A stretch of DNA of 42,261 nt, taken from positions 1 through 42,261 of the forward strand of contig CAIPWR010000033.1 in NCBI GenBank assembly GCA_903868795.1, in the 5' to 3' direction. Position numbers and translations under genes: made by a program. The DNA is from an uncultured Spartobacteria bacterium (GTDB taxonomy: Bacteria > Verrucomicrobiota > Verrucomicrobiia > Chthoniobacterales > UBA6821). Every line of letters begins with the position of its first letter. The first letter of the stretch is position 1. The notes under the pieces were generated by a model. It did not search any database. It was not told the origin of the DNA and saw only the letters and a list, made by a program, of their open reading frames with translations. This document shows, one piece after another, positions 8,832 through 17,685 of this stretch.

Positions 8832-9701
8832 TCAAGGTGTTCCACTCCATCTGTGGGAGAGTCCGCAAGGGAGCGTTTGGTGATCGTGAGTTCCAGTTAA
8901 GGAGAGCTGCACGGTCTCCATGGATCCGCCCAGGCATGAAAGGCGTTTGGAAATCATGGATTGGGCAATGTCGTCCAGGGAGTCGCTGTAGGTAGTGAGA
9001 AGAAGAAAGAGGGGATGATCGGAGAGAGCCTCCTGAGCCGTGTCGAGCAGGAAGGGAAGATGTTCGGAGAGTCTCCAAAGCTCCCCACCTTTTCCGCGTC
9101 CGAAAGATGGGGGATCCATGATGATTCCGTCGTAGCGGTTCCCTCGGCGGATCTCCCGCTGCAGGAAGGTGAGGGCATCCTCGACGATGTAGCGAATGGG
9201 GGCCTCGGAGAGCCTCGAAATCCGTGCATTCTCGGAACACCAGCCGACCATGGCCTTGGCGGAATCGACATGGGTGACAGAGGCTCCGGCAGCAGCCGCG
9301 GCGAGGCTTGCCCCGCCAGTGTACCCGAAGAGATTAAGCACCTTGGTTTCCGAGCTTCCGCTCTTGCGGGTCTTGATACGCTCCCGGATCCAATTCCAGT
9401 TCGCTGACTGTTCGGGAAAGAGTCCGAGGTGTTTTGAGTTCGTGGGGCGGATCAGGAACGAGAGGTCTCCGTAGCTAACAATGCAGGGATCAGGGAGAGG
9501 TTGGCGCCACTTCCAGGTGCCTCCCGTGGCGCGGTCCCCCGAGTAGCGCCCTTCCCAGGCCGGCAGTGATGAACTCTCTTTCCAGGGCCAGAGTGCGCTA
9601 GACTCGGGACGGAGAACCACCCTGCCGTTCCATCGCTCCAGGCGCTGGCCGTCGCCGGAAGCCTGGAGTTCGTAGCCGCGCCATTCTTGAGGATGAGGCA
9701 T
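8832..9701 (-). CDS. RlmI-like class I rRNA methyltransferase
   Basis: 289 aa from ATG 9701, which begins 2 nt after the mntH stop; the frame is open further upstream inside mntH. The SAM-binding motif is VLNLFGYTGGASLAAAAAGA followed by the acidic residue in VTHVDSAK. The catalytic motif is YDGIIMDPPSFGRG. This resembles the RlmI/RlmK group of 23S rRNA methyltransferases. It lacks the N-terminal PUA domain of E. coli RlmI (396 aa), which is common in shorter members. The target base cannot be stated from sequence. It is placed directly behind mntH, so probably co-transcribed. Confidence 0.82.
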   Translation of the reverse strand: MPHPQEWRGYELQASGDGQRLERWNGRVVLRPESSALWPWKESSSLPAWEGRYSGDRATGGTWKWRQPLPDPCIVSYGDLSFLIRPTNSKHLGLFPEQSANWNWIRERIKTRKSGSSETKVLNLFGYTGGASLAAAAAGASVTHVDSAKAMVGWCSENARISRLSEAPIRYIVEDALTFLQREIRRGNRYDGIIMDPPSFGRGKGGELWRLSEHLPFLLDTAQEALSDHPLFLLLTTYSDSLDDIAQSMISKRLSCLGGSMETVQLSLTGTHDHQTLPCGLSHRWSGTP

Positions 9702-9703
9702 CA

Positions 9704-11014
9704 CTAAAATCCCGTCCGGAACTGGACGATCAGAAGCCAGAGATTGAGACCCGCAATCACGGTGGCCATCACCCATCCGGTGAATCGCACCCAGGAGGCA
9801 TTGACGAACTCTCCCATGATCGAGGCATTCCCCGTGAACTGCACCAGAGGAACCACGGCAAAGCTGAGTTGCATGCTGAGTACTACCTGGCTGATCAGGA
9901 GAAGGCGAGTGGTGGCTCCATCTCCCGCGATTGCAAGCACGATGACCGCGGGAATAATCGCGAGCAACCTGGTGATCAGACGCCGTATCCAGGGGGGGAT
10001 CCGGATATGAACGAATCCCTCCATGATGATCTGTCCGGCAAGGGTACCTGTCAGCGTGCTATTCTGACCTGAGGCAAGGAGAGCCACGGCAAAGAGAGTC
10101 CCCGCACCGGCGACTCCAAGCATGGGGGTCAGTAGCTTGAAGGCATCCTGAATTTCGGCCACATCGGTCCTGCCTGATCTGTAGAATGTGGCGGCTGCCA
10201 GGATCAGGATGGCCGCATTAATCGCAAGGGCCAGTGTCAGAGCGATATTGGAATCGATCGTCGCGAAGCGAATGGCCTCTTTCTTGCCCACCGAATCAAG
10301 GGGGTAGCGCCGGGTCTGAACTATGGAGGAATGCAGATAGAGATTATGCGGCATCACCGTGGCTCCGATAATACCAATGGCGATAAAGAGTTTTTCAGGA
10401 TCGGAAACAATCGATGCCGTGGGAAAGAAGCCATGCAGGATCGGCAGGATCTCCGGTTTGGAAAAAAAGAGCTCCAGAGCAAAGCATCCCGCGATCGTTG
10501 CGATCAGCGTGATCACAATCGCCTCGATATAACGGAATCCTTTTTGCTGCAGCAAAAGAAGAAGCAGGACATCCAGTGTGGTGATGACAACGCCGATGAG
10601 TAGCGGCAGGTGAAAGAGAAGGTTAAGCGCGATGGCTGAGCCGAGTACCTCGGCCAGATCACAAGCAGCGATGGCGATTTCCGCAAAGATCCAGAGAAAC
10701 ACGGAAGCTTTCTTCCCGTAGTGTCTGCGGCAGAGTTGTGCAAGATCAGCCCCGGTGGCGATACCAAGCTTCAGGGCAAGGTATTGGAGGAACATGGCCA
10801 TCAGACTCGACAGGAGGATGACGGAAAGGAGGGAGTAGTTGTATTTCGATCCTCCGGCCAGATCGGTTGCCCAGTTTCCAGGGTCCATATAACCGACAGC
10901 CACGAGATATCCCGGGCCCACAAAAGCCAGGAGTTTTCGCCAAAAGCCCTTCTGAGTGGGCACATGCATGGTGCGATGTACCTCGGGGAGGGTTGCTGAA
11001 ACGGGTTGCGTCAT
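9704..11014 (-). CDS. mntH: Nramp-family Mn2+/Fe2+ transporter
   Basis: 436 aa with about eleven hydrophobic segments, typical of MntH, a proton-coupled manganese importer of the inner membrane. The metal-site motifs are present: [20 protein letters not shown] in TM1 (DPGN) and [16 protein letters not shown] in TM6 (MPH). The start ATG at 11014 lies 2 nt from a perfect palindrome, and divergent mntR begins 90 nt away, so MntR repression under high Mn is very likely. There is no strong ribosome site; an AAGG in the palindrome centre is the best candidate. The downstream methyltransferase gene follows without a gap. Confidence 0.95.
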   Translation of the reverse strand: MTQPVSATLPEVHRTMHVPTQKGFWRKLLAFVGPGYLVAVGYMDPGNWATDLAGGSKYNYSLLSVILLSSLMAMFLQYLALKLGIATGADLAQLCRRHYGKKASVFLWIFAEIAIAACDLAEVLGSAIALNLLFHLPLLIGVVITTLDVLLLLLLQQKGFRYIEAIVITLIATIAGCFALELFFSKPEILPILHGFFPTASIVSDPEKLFIAIGIIGATVMPHNLYLHSSIVQTRRYPLDSVGKKEAIRFATIDSNIALTLALAINAAILILAAATFYRSGRTDVAEIQDAFKLLTPMLGVAGAGTLFAVALLASGQNSTLTGTLAGQIIMEGFVHIRIPPWIRRLITRLLAIIPAVIVLAIAGDGATTRLLLISQVVLSMQLSFAVVPLVQFTGNASIMGEFVNASWVRFTGWVMATVIAGLNLWLLIVQFRTGF

Positions 11015-11016
11015 TA

Positions 11017-11036
11017 AAATTAGCCTTGGCTAATTT
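11017..11036. promoter_or_regulatory. palindromic operator, probably for MntR
   Basis: AAATTAGCC-TT-GGCTAATTT is a perfect 9-bp inverted repeat with a 2-nt spacer, located in the 90-nt gap between divergent mntH and mntR. Size and symmetry fit DtxR/MntR-type operators. It abuts the mntH start codon, so bound repressor would block mntH transcription or initiation most directly, and it could also autoregulate mntR. Confidence 0.75.
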
Positions 11037-11104
11037 ATTTATACGATGCTATGAGTTCACTGCAAAGGGAAAAAGCAGATGATGAACTTCCCTAAAATCA
11101 CCTC

Positions 11105-11542
11105 ATGATCAAAACTGCAAACAGGTCATCATCGGCCGCTGAGGATTATCTGGAGCGTATCCAGGAACTCATCGAGGCTAAGGGTTATGCCAGAGTCGTT
11201 GATATTGCGGCCAGCCTGGGGATCTCTCAGGCCAGTGTCACCAACATGGTCAAGCGTCTGGATGCCGAGGGTTTTGTCCTCTATGAGAAATACAGAGGAT
11301 TGGTCCTAACCCCGGAGGGTGAGCGCATTGCCAAGGAGATCGCACGCAGACACCGTATCCTGACAGATTTTTTAAGCCAGCTGGGCGTTTCCAAAGAGGC
11401 GGTTGAGAGGGATGTCGAGGGTATGGAACATCATCTCAGCCCTGCCTCACTGGAAGCCATCGAAGCCCTCTGTCACGAATTGGCTTTTCGCCCCGAACTT
11501 CTTGCAAAAATCAAAGCGGGATCTGGCAAAGGAGTTTTCTAA
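11105..11542 (+). CDS. mntR: MntR-like DtxR-family Mn-responsive repressor
   Basis: 145 aa, the size of MntR proteins without the SH3 domain. The winged helix-turn-helix is at residues about 10-65 (ARVVDIAASLGISQASVTNM recognition region). The metal-binding dimerisation part has the expected acidic/His residues: AAEDYLERI at the N-terminus, RRHRILTDFL, and ERDVEGMEHHLSP. Divergent from mntH with a shared palindrome, it should sense manganese and repress the transporter. Confidence 0.92.
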   Translation: MIKTANRSSSAAEDYLERIQELIEAKGYARVVDIAASLGISQASVTNMVKRLDAEGFVLYEKYRGLVLTPEGERIAKEIARRHRILTDFLSQLGVSKEAVERDVEGMEHHLSPASLEAIEALCHELAFRPELLAKIKAGSGKGVF

Positions 11543-11623
11543 ACTGGACAGATGATGTCCGGTTCAGAAAGTTTCTTGTGCTTGAATTCTTAGGGAGATG
11601 GCATAAGCTTTGCAAAGTTTTTT

Positions 11624-11992
11624 ATGTCCACTTTCAAGCAACTAGCCTCTCTCTTGGGAATTTCGGATCGTCAGCTTCGGCGCTATGCCGAGGAGGGGAA
11701 AATCGTGGGTGTGTACACAACGAAAGGGGGCCACTGGCGTCTTCGTGGGAAAATCACCGAAGCGCGGGTTCAGAGGGCTAGAAAGGTGCTCCGATTGACT
11801 CCCTCCATCGCTACAAATCGGCGGAAAAATCATTTCAAGCGCGCCAATGTGGTCATTAAAGATGTCCAGAAACAATGGAAGCAAACCTTTGAGCCACCCA
11901 AGAAGAAATCACCCAAGGCGAGGAAGTCCAAGCCACCAGCAGTTCCACTTCCGGGGCAGGCTGTCCAAGTTGACCTGTTCGGAGATTGGTAG
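11624..11992 (+). CDS. small MerR/excisionase-like helix-turn-helix protein
   Basis: 122 aa. The N-terminal half is a MerR-like winged helix (FKQLASLLGISDRQLRRYAE at about 4-23, then GGHWRLRG at about 35-42), as found in excisionase-type and MerR-like DNA-binding proteins. The C-terminal half is basic and Lys/Pro-rich (KKKSPKARKSKPPAVP) and probably disordered. No recombinase is adjacent. Its target is unknown. There is no obvious ribosome site before the ATG; a sigma-54-like sequence sits at 11599-11614. Confidence 0.65.
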   Translation: MSTFKQLASLLGISDRQLRRYAEEGKIVGVYTTKGGHWRLRGKITEARVQRARKVLRLTPSIATNRRKNHFKRANVVIKDVQKQWKQTFEPPKKKSPKARKSKPPAVPLPGQAVQVDLFGDW

Positions 11993-12129
11993 GGTTGAGA
12001 GTTATGAGTTGGCTTGTGACTGGGAAGTGGTGTTTTCGTATTTGAGTCCGTACTTTTGCGGGTTTTTTCCGAATTTGTAACGCTCCCGGGCTTGGATTTC
12101 TAAAAAAACACCTCCACTCTGATCCGTAC

Positions 12130-12753
12130 ATGAAACGAATCCAGACCCCCTGTATTGGAGCTATTCTTTTTCTAGTGACTTCCCAGGTCCTTCTCTCAGG
12201 GCTCAACGCATCAACCCATCCCGTGGTCCCAAGACTTTCGGCTATGGCAACGCTCTCATGCCGAGGGGCCAAGCCCGGCCAACATGTGGAACTGGTCGTG
12301 ACTGTCCGTAATGCTCTTCATCCTGTGATCGCATCGGTGGAGAGGCCACCTTCATTCCGCATGAGGACGCTCCGTCAGCCTCGGTTACTCAAGACCGAGG
12401 AGGGGGATGTCTGGCTTTTCCGATACCAGATCATTCCGACGGAAACCGGTGATTTTGAGATCCCTTCGCTCACGGTGACTGATACCTCAAACCAGGCTCA
12501 GGTCCAGACGGCTTCTCTCTCTCTCCATGTTTCACTCAACGGGGAACCTCAGAAGCTAACATCTCGTGAGCTTGCGCGTATGGTCAATCTCTCCCTCTCG
12601 CTGAGCGAAGAGGTCTTGAAAAATGCTCCGCAGAAAGAACCGAAGCCAGATCCTACCCCTAAGCCCGCTGATTCTCGGCCGCTGCCAGCGCGGATCGGCT
12701 CGACCTGCTGGAAGGAACTCAAAGCTTTTTGGAACTATCCCGGAGGGAAATAG
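12130..12753 (+). CDS. secreted BatD-like protein
   Basis: 207 aa. An N-terminal signal sequence (hydrophobic CIGAILFLVTSQVLLSGLNA, residues 8-27) leads into an Ig-like/BatD-like beta region (GQHVELVVTVRN, then WLFRYQIIPTETGDFEIPSL). This matches the oxygen-tolerance BatD family style, in which tandem domains end in ...Y.l.p...G.f.IPs. The C-terminus is Pro/Lys-rich. BatD proteins are usually much longer and sit in bat operons; here it stands alone, so a specific role cannot be claimed. Confidence 0.55.
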   Translation: MKRIQTPCIGAILFLVTSQVLLSGLNASTHPVVPRLSAMATLSCRGAKPGQHVELVVTVRNALHPVIASVERPPSFRMRTLRQPRLLKTEEGDVWLFRYQIIPTETGDFEIPSLTVTDTSNQAQVQTASLSLHVSLNGEPQKLTSRELARMVNLSLSLSEEVLKNAPQKEPKPDPTPKPADSRPLPARIGSTCWKELKAFWNYPGGK

Positions 12754-12826
12754 AGGGATCATCCCTCGGGTTGGCCTTGTTTTCCGCTCCTAGGTTGATT
12801 ATCAGTCTTCTATAGTTTTTACCCCC

Positions 12827-13201
12827 ATGACGTTCCTTCTTCTTCCCAAATTTCTCATCGCAGGCGGAGCTTCCTTTCTGGGCACCCTGGATCTTCCTCC
12901 CAATGTCGATCTGCTAAACCACACTCTGGCTGGTGAGAAGATCCCGGCCCGTGAGGTGGTTTGCCGTGACCGCTGGGGAACGCCGATGCTTCCCGATGGA
13001 AAAGGTGGCTACAGCATCATCTCGCCGATCGATAAGAAACTGATAGCCGAGAGTCTCTGGATCCCTCCAGTTTCGGGTGTCCGCCCGACGCCAACACCTG
13101 CACCTCAGGCTTCCCTTCCGGTGGTCGGAGCCCCGACTCCAAGTCTCCCTACCTCATCCTCTGCTCACACGAGTTTGCCTGCCGCAGGAATTCCGCGATA
13201 G
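12827..13201 (+). CDS. hypothetical protein with Pro-rich tail
   Basis: 124 aa, not recognised. It starts with a short apolar segment (LLLPKFLIAGGASFLGTL), has a compact middle (REVVCRDRWGTPMLPDGKGG) and ends with a low-complexity Pro/Ser/Thr/Ala region of about 45 residues (VRPTPTPAPQASLP). It lies 73 nt after the BatD-like gene on the same strand and is followed by a convergent hairpin. The Pro-rich tail suggests an exported or surface protein, but I see no convincing signal peptidase site. Confidence 0.5.
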   Translation: MTFLLLPKFLIAGGASFLGTLDLPPNVDLLNHTLAGEKIPAREVVCRDRWGTPMLPDGKGGYSIISPIDKKLIAESLWIPPVSGVRPTPTPAPQASLPVVGAPTPSLPTSSSAHTSLPAAGIPR

Positions 13202-13231
13202 AGGAAACAGCCGGTCTCGGGTCTCAAGTGA

Positions 13232-13254
13232 GGGAATGGTAAAACTCCATTCCC
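13232..13254. terminator. hairpin between convergent genes
   Basis: GGGAATGG and CCATTCCC form a perfect 8-bp stem with a 7-nt loop between the ends of the + strand Pro-rich gene and the minus-strand pilB-like gene. There is no long T run on either side, so a bidirectional terminator is only probable. Confidence 0.45.
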
Positions 13255-13291
13255 AATTATCATGGGATACAGGATTTCTTAATACGAAGGA

Positions 13292-14983
13292 TCAGGTGTA
13301 CTTCAGCACTTCTTCGATCGTTGTAACTCCGTCGAAGATACAGCGGAGTCCGTCAGCTCGAAGTGTCGCCATACCAAGTTCCATGGCTTTCTGTCTAATC
13401 ACGACGCCCGGCGCTTTTTCGTTGATCATGGCGCGGATCGGATCAGTCACCTTGAGCAGTTCATAGAGACCTTTACGGCCCTTATAGCCCGTCTGGTTGC
13501 ATTCGGAGCATCCTTTGCCGAAGTAGAAGGTCTTGTCGCCGATATCGTAGGGGGAGAGTCCAAGTTGGGAGAGGAGTGCCTCATCGGGTTCGTAGGCGGT
13601 TTTGCAGCGGGAGCAGATGCGCCGCACGAGGCGCTGGGCCAGCACACCCTCCAGCGAGGCCGAGAGCATGAACGGTTCGACACCCATATCGACGAGACGG
13701 GAAACAACGCCGGTCGAGTCATTGGCGTGAAGGGTGGTGAAGACCAAGTGTCCCGTGAGCGATGCCTGAATGGCGATCTGGGCAGTTTCCAGATCACGGG
13801 TTTCCCCGATCATGATGCGGTCGGGATCCTGACGGAGGAAGGCCCTGAGGACTCTGGCAAAGTCTAGTCCCGCCGCCTCATTGATCGGCACCTGCAGGAT
13901 TCCGTCGATTTCGTATTCCACCGGATCCTCCGCGGTGAGGAGTTTGGAATCAACGGTGTTGATCTTGTTCAGGCAGGCGTAGAGGGTCGTGGTCTTTCCT
14001 GATCCCGTGGGACCGCAGACGATGAAGATACCATTCGGTTTCTCAATGACCTCGATGATGTACTCGTAGATGTCCTGAGGCATCTGGAGAGTCTCCAGAT
14101 CGAGTTTTACAGCGCTTCTGTCGAGCACACGGAGCACGACGCTTTCACCGAATTGTGTGGGGAGGCAGGAAACACGAAGGTCGACCGTCTTGTCACCGAT
14201 CTTCCGCTGGATACGGCCATCCTGGGGCACGCGCCGTTCGGCGATGTTAAGGTTGGCCATGACCTTGAGACGGGAGGTGACGGGAATCGCCAAATGGCGT
14301 GGCGGAGGCTCCATCTCATAGAGGGCTCCGTCAACGCGGTAGCGGATCTTGAACTCTTTCTCGAACGGCTCGAAATGAATGTCACTTGCCTGAGCCTGCA
14401 CGGCACGATCGAGGATCAGATCGACATAGCGGATGATGGGAGTTGCATTGGCCTCGGCCGCTGCCGCCGCCGCGTTGAATTCCTCTTCTTCGTTTTCAAG
14501 CTCCGTGACTTCCGTGGCGGTAAGTTGCTTGAGAACATCCTCCATGGAGGTCTCCTCGGAGCCGTAATGCGTGACAATGAGGTTCTTGACCTGATGGCAC
14601 GGGGCGACTACCTGGACGATATCCCGGTTGAGAGTGAAGCGGAGATCCTCCAGGGCCTGGGAATCGAGGGGATTCCCCAGCGCGACGGTCAGCACATTCC
14701 CGGAGGCCGTCACGGGAATCACCTCATGAAGTCGGGCCATGCCTGCTGGGACAAGATGGAGGAGGGCTGGAAGTGGTTCGAAACCGGTAAGGTCGACTGC
14801 ATCGACACCCAACTCCGCCGCGATGGTCTGGGCAAAAGACTCCTCGGTGACGAAGCTCTGATCCACCAGGATATCCTCAATGGGACGCCCGGAATTCAGA
14901 GCCTCCACCAGGAGTTCCTCGCCGGTGATCTCATTGAGAACTCCGGCCCGCTTGAAAATATCGATGACTTGATGGGGATTCAT
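13292..14983 (-). CDS. PilB/GspE-family assembly ATPase (1)
   Basis: 563 aa, full length for type IV pilus (PilB) or type II secretion (GspE) extension ATPases. An N-terminal MshEN-like domain (residues 1-150) precedes the ATPase: NATPIIRYVDLILDRAVQA, ASDIHFEP, Walker A GPTGSGKTTTLYACLNKIN, Asp box AEDPVEYEIDG, and IGETRDLETAQIAIQASLTG. The zinc-binding tetracysteine is CSRC...CSEC. It ends 6 nt before the paralogous gene, forming a two-gene operon. PilB and GspE cannot be separated without the partner genes. Confidence 0.9.
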   Translation of the reverse strand: MNPHQVIDIFKRAGVLNEITGEELLVEALNSGRPIEDILVDQSFVTEESFAQTIAAELGVDAVDLTGFEPLPALLHLVPAGMARLHEVIPVTASGNVLTVALGNPLDSQALEDLRFTLNRDIVQVVAPCHQVKNLIVTHYGSEETSMEDVLKQLTATEVTELENEEEEFNAAAAAAEANATPIIRYVDLILDRAVQAQASDIHFEPFEKEFKIRYRVDGALYEMEPPPRHLAIPVTSRLKVMANLNIAERRVPQDGRIQRKIGDKTVDLRVSCLPTQFGESVVLRVLDRSAVKLDLETLQMPQDIYEYIIEVIEKPNGIFIVCGPTGSGKTTTLYACLNKINTVDSKLLTAEDPVEYEIDGILQVPINEAAGLDFARVLRAFLRQDPDRIMIGETRDLETAQIAIQASLTGHLVFTTLHANDSTGVVSRLVDMGVEPFMLSASLEGVLAQRLVRRICSRCKTAYEPDEALLSQLGLSPYDIGDKTFYFGKGCSECNQTGYKGRKGLYELLKVTDPIRAMINEKAPGVVIRQKAMELGMATLRADGLRCIFDGVTTIEEVLKYT

Positions 14984-14989
14984 GGGGTT

Positions 14990-16651
14990 TTAGTGATCAT
15001 CTCCCATGGTGCTGGAAATGACCTCTTCCGGGGTCGTGAGACCGGCAAGGACCTTGCGGATGCCATCCTCGCGCAGTGTTCTCATTCCCATTTCCCTGGT
15101 TCGGTGGCGGAGTTGGAGGGTGGTCGCACTGCGGTTGATCATCTGGCGAACCTCGTCGTCGGCCACAAAGATCTCGAAAATACCCATTCGTCCACGGAAG
15201 CCCTTGCCTCGGCATTTTTCGCATCCCACCGCACGCATGACGGTTGCCTTGGAGAGTTGTGAGGAGTCCAGGTTCAGTACCCTTGCCTCGTACTCGCTCA
15301 TTTCGCCGGGCACCTTGCAGTTAGCGCAAAGTTTTCTCACAAGACGCTGGGCCATGATGCCTCGCACAGCGCTCGAGACGAGGAAAGGCTGGACTCCGAT
15401 GTCCACAAGACGGGCAACGGCTGCCGGTGCATCGTTTGTGTGCAGTGTGGAGAGCACAAGGTGTCCGGTCAGGGAGGCATTGATGGCGATCTCCGCGGTC
15501 TCCTTATCTCGAATTTCTCCCAACATGACGATATTCGGTGCCTGACGCAGCATGGCTCGGAGCGCTGCCGCAAAAGTCATTCCGACCTCCGCATTTACCT
15601 GAACCTGATTGATGCCCGTCATCTGGTATTCGACGGGTTCCTCGACCGTGATGATCTTGCGATCGGGACGATTCATGTAATTGAGGCAACCGTAGAGGGT
15701 GGTTGTTTTTCCAGACCCCGTCGGACCGGTAACGAGAATGATGCCATCAGGCATGGCCACCAAGCGCTCAAAGGTTGCCTGGTCATCGCTCATGAAGCCG
15801 AGCTCCGGCAATCCAAGCATCAGCGAGGATTTGTCGAGAATACGCATAACGATGCTTTCCCCGTGCACGGTGGGCACACTGCTGACACGCAGATCGATCG
15901 TCTTTTCACCCACCTTCACCTGGATACGTCCATCCTGAGGAACACGCTTTTCAGCGATATTCATCGAGGCTGTCATGATCTTCAGGCGGCTGATAATGGC
16001 GCCCTGAAGCTTTTTCGGGGGGCTCTGCATCTCCTGAAGATTTCCGTCGATGCGGTAGCGGATCCTCAGGCGCTTTTCCATCGGCTCGATGTGAATGTCG
16101 CTGGCCCTGTTGTTCTGGGCCTCGATGAGAAGGTTGGATACCAAGCGGATGATCGGTGCATCATCGTCGCCGTTGTAATTTTCCTCTTCCTCGGTAACGA
16201 CTGCCTTGCCGAGTTCCTCGAGTCCCTGGGGATAAAGGCGGTCGAGCTTATCGTTGATCTGGGCTGGAACGGCGCAGACAAATTCCACGGGGCGCTTCAG
16301 CAGGAATCCGATGCTGTCGAATGCCTCGAAATCCATCGGATCAGCGATCGCGAGCACAAGGGAACCATCATGCTCGGAGACCGGCACCGTTTTGTAACGA
16401 CGTGCGTTCTCGGGCGAAAGGAGGCCAACAAGCTCGGGGCTGGGAGTGACCAGGGAGAGGTCGACGAAATCCATTCCGTTCTGAGACGCGAGTGTTCTCG
16501 CAACATCTTCGGCACTGACCGTTCCCTCCTTGATCAGCGTCTCCACCATGTGGAGACCACCCGTTCTGCCAGCGAGTTCGTCAGCCTGTTCCTGGGACAT
16601 GAGACCCACGTCCTTCAGGATCTCGATTACGTATTCGTCGTTGGCGGGCAT
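14990..16651 (-). CDS. PilB/GspE-family assembly ATPase (2)
   Basis: 553 aa from ATG 16651 (MPANDEYVIEIL). The frame is open to 16723, but that extension is low-complexity and overlaps the adk upstream region. Domains: MshEN-like N-terminus, DDAPIIRLVSNLLIEAQ, ASDIHIEP, Walker A GPTGSGKTTTLYGCLNYMN, VEEPVEYQMTG, LGEIRDKETAEIAINASLTG, and zinc cysteines CANC and CEKC. It is upstream of and probably co-transcribed with the other PilB-like gene. Together with the two PilT-like genes at 5.2-7.4 kb it points to type IV pili, or one pilus plus one type II secretion system. Confidence 0.9.
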   Translation of the reverse strand: MPANDEYVIEILKDVGLMSQEQADELAGRTGGLHMVETLIKEGTVSAEDVARTLASQNGMDFVDLSLVTPSPELVGLLSPENARRYKTVPVSEHDGSLVLAIADPMDFEAFDSIGFLLKRPVEFVCAVPAQINDKLDRLYPQGLEELGKAVVTEEEENYNGDDDAPIIRLVSNLLIEAQNNRASDIHIEPMEKRLRIRYRIDGNLQEMQSPPKKLQGAIISRLKIMTASMNIAEKRVPQDGRIQVKVGEKTIDLRVSSVPTVHGESIVMRILDKSSLMLGLPELGFMSDDQATFERLVAMPDGIILVTGPTGSGKTTTLYGCLNYMNRPDRKIITVEEPVEYQMTGINQVQVNAEVGMTFAAALRAMLRQAPNIVMLGEIRDKETAEIAINASLTGHLVLSTLHTNDAPAAVARLVDIGVQPFLVSSAVRGIMAQRLVRKLCANCKVPGEMSEYEARVLNLDSSQLSKATVMRAVGCEKCRGKGFRGRMGIFEIFVADDEVRQMINRSATTLQLRHRTREMGMRTLREDGIRKVLAGLTTPEEVISSTMGDDH

Positions 16652-16775
16652 TGAGGGGGCTAATTGAGGGAGGAGGCATATCATCTCTCCCTTTTTTTCT
16701 TTGTCAACGCGCTCTCCATGCATTGGGCCGTTGATTTTCCACGGAGCCTGCCCTAAATGTTTTCAGATAAGCTTT

Positions 16776-17381
16776 ATGTCACGCTACCGCACAATCCTGA
16801 TTTTCGGCGCTCCTGGAAGCGGCAAGGGAACCCAAGGCAAGATTCTGGGCAAGATCCCGGGCTTCTACCACTGCGCTTGCGGTGATGTTTTCCGCTCCCT
16901 TGATCCTGCCAGCGAACTCGGCTCACAATTCCTCGAGTACTCCAGCAAGGGGGAACTCGTTCCCGACGAAATGACCGTCAGGCTTTGGCATGAGTCGATC
17001 CGCAAGACCGAGGAGTCCGGCAAGTTCAAGCCCGAGCGTGATTACCTCATTCTGGACGGAATTCCACGCAATGTCGCCCAAGCCGTGCTCATGGAGACCC
17101 ATATCGAGGTGCGTCGGGTTTTTCATCTTTCCTGTCCCGACCGTGACAAGTTGGTGGCTCGTCTTAAGAAGCGTGCCTTGCGTGATAATCGCCTCGATGA
17201 CGCCAATGAGGAGGTCATCCGCCACCGGTTGGGCACCTATGATTCGGAGTCCAAGCCGATGTTGAGCCACTTTTCCTCCGTCAAGCGTCATGATATTGAT
17301 GCCTCGATGACTCCGCTCGAAGTTCTTCATAAAATATTGGAGGGACTTCTTGAGGAGACATCCGCCGGGGTTTCCCGGTAA
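16776..17381 (+). CDS. adk: adenylate kinase
   Basis: 201 aa from ATG 16776 (MSRYRTILIFGAPGSGKGTQ), which puts the P-loop at residues 10-18; an in-frame ATG at 16701 would add 25 unconserved residues. It interconverts ATP + AMP and 2 ADP. The AMP-binding part has CGDVFRSL and LDGIPRNVAQA (family usually LDGFPR). The LID is the short type, with RLDDANEEVIRHRL and YDSESKPM. The whole protein is slightly shorter than typical bacterial Adk (about 215 aa). Confidence 0.88.
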   Translation: MSRYRTILIFGAPGSGKGTQGKILGKIPGFYHCACGDVFRSLDPASELGSQFLEYSSKGELVPDEMTVRLWHESIRKTEESGKFKPERDYLILDGIPRNVAQAVLMETHIEVRRVFHLSCPDRDKLVARLKKRALRDNRLDDANEEVIRHRLGTYDSESKPMLSHFSSVKRHDIDASMTPLEVLHKILEGLLEETSAGVSR

Positions 17382-17425
17382 GCGGAAGTTTTGAGTCGTC
17401 CGGTGCCTTCACCTATTGACGTTCC

Positions 17426-17665
17426 ATGAGCCAGTTTGAGAACCTGCGGGCCTCCTCGCTCTACTGCAATAAATGCGCAAAGCCGATGCCCGTGAGGGAG
17501 ACACTCTTGCTGGTTCTGCCCGATAAGGAAATCTACGACTATCTCTGCACCGGTTGCTCCTCATCGCTTGGGAGTCGTGAAGTAAGCGCCGGAGATTTGA
17601 GAGTGGCGCAGGCAGCAATGACGCGCCGTCGACCATCAGGCATCCCTTCATCCTTTGGGTATTGA
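17426..17665 (+). CDS. small zinc-ribbon protein
   Basis: 79 aa with two CxxC knuckles, C14-N-K-C17 and C41-T-G-C44, which should bind one zinc. The rest has no recognised domain, and the C-terminus is basic (AMTRRRPSG). It sits 45 nt after adk and overlaps the extended fmt frame by 4 nt (ATGA), so it is part of the adk-fmt-pyrH-frr run. Function unknown. Confidence 0.6.
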   Translation: MSQFENLRASSLYCNKCAKPMPVRETLLLVLPDKEIYDYLCTGCSSSLGSREVSAGDLRVAQAAMTRRRPSGIPSSFGY

Positions 17666-17685
17666 GGCCTGATTCCCTCCTGCGA

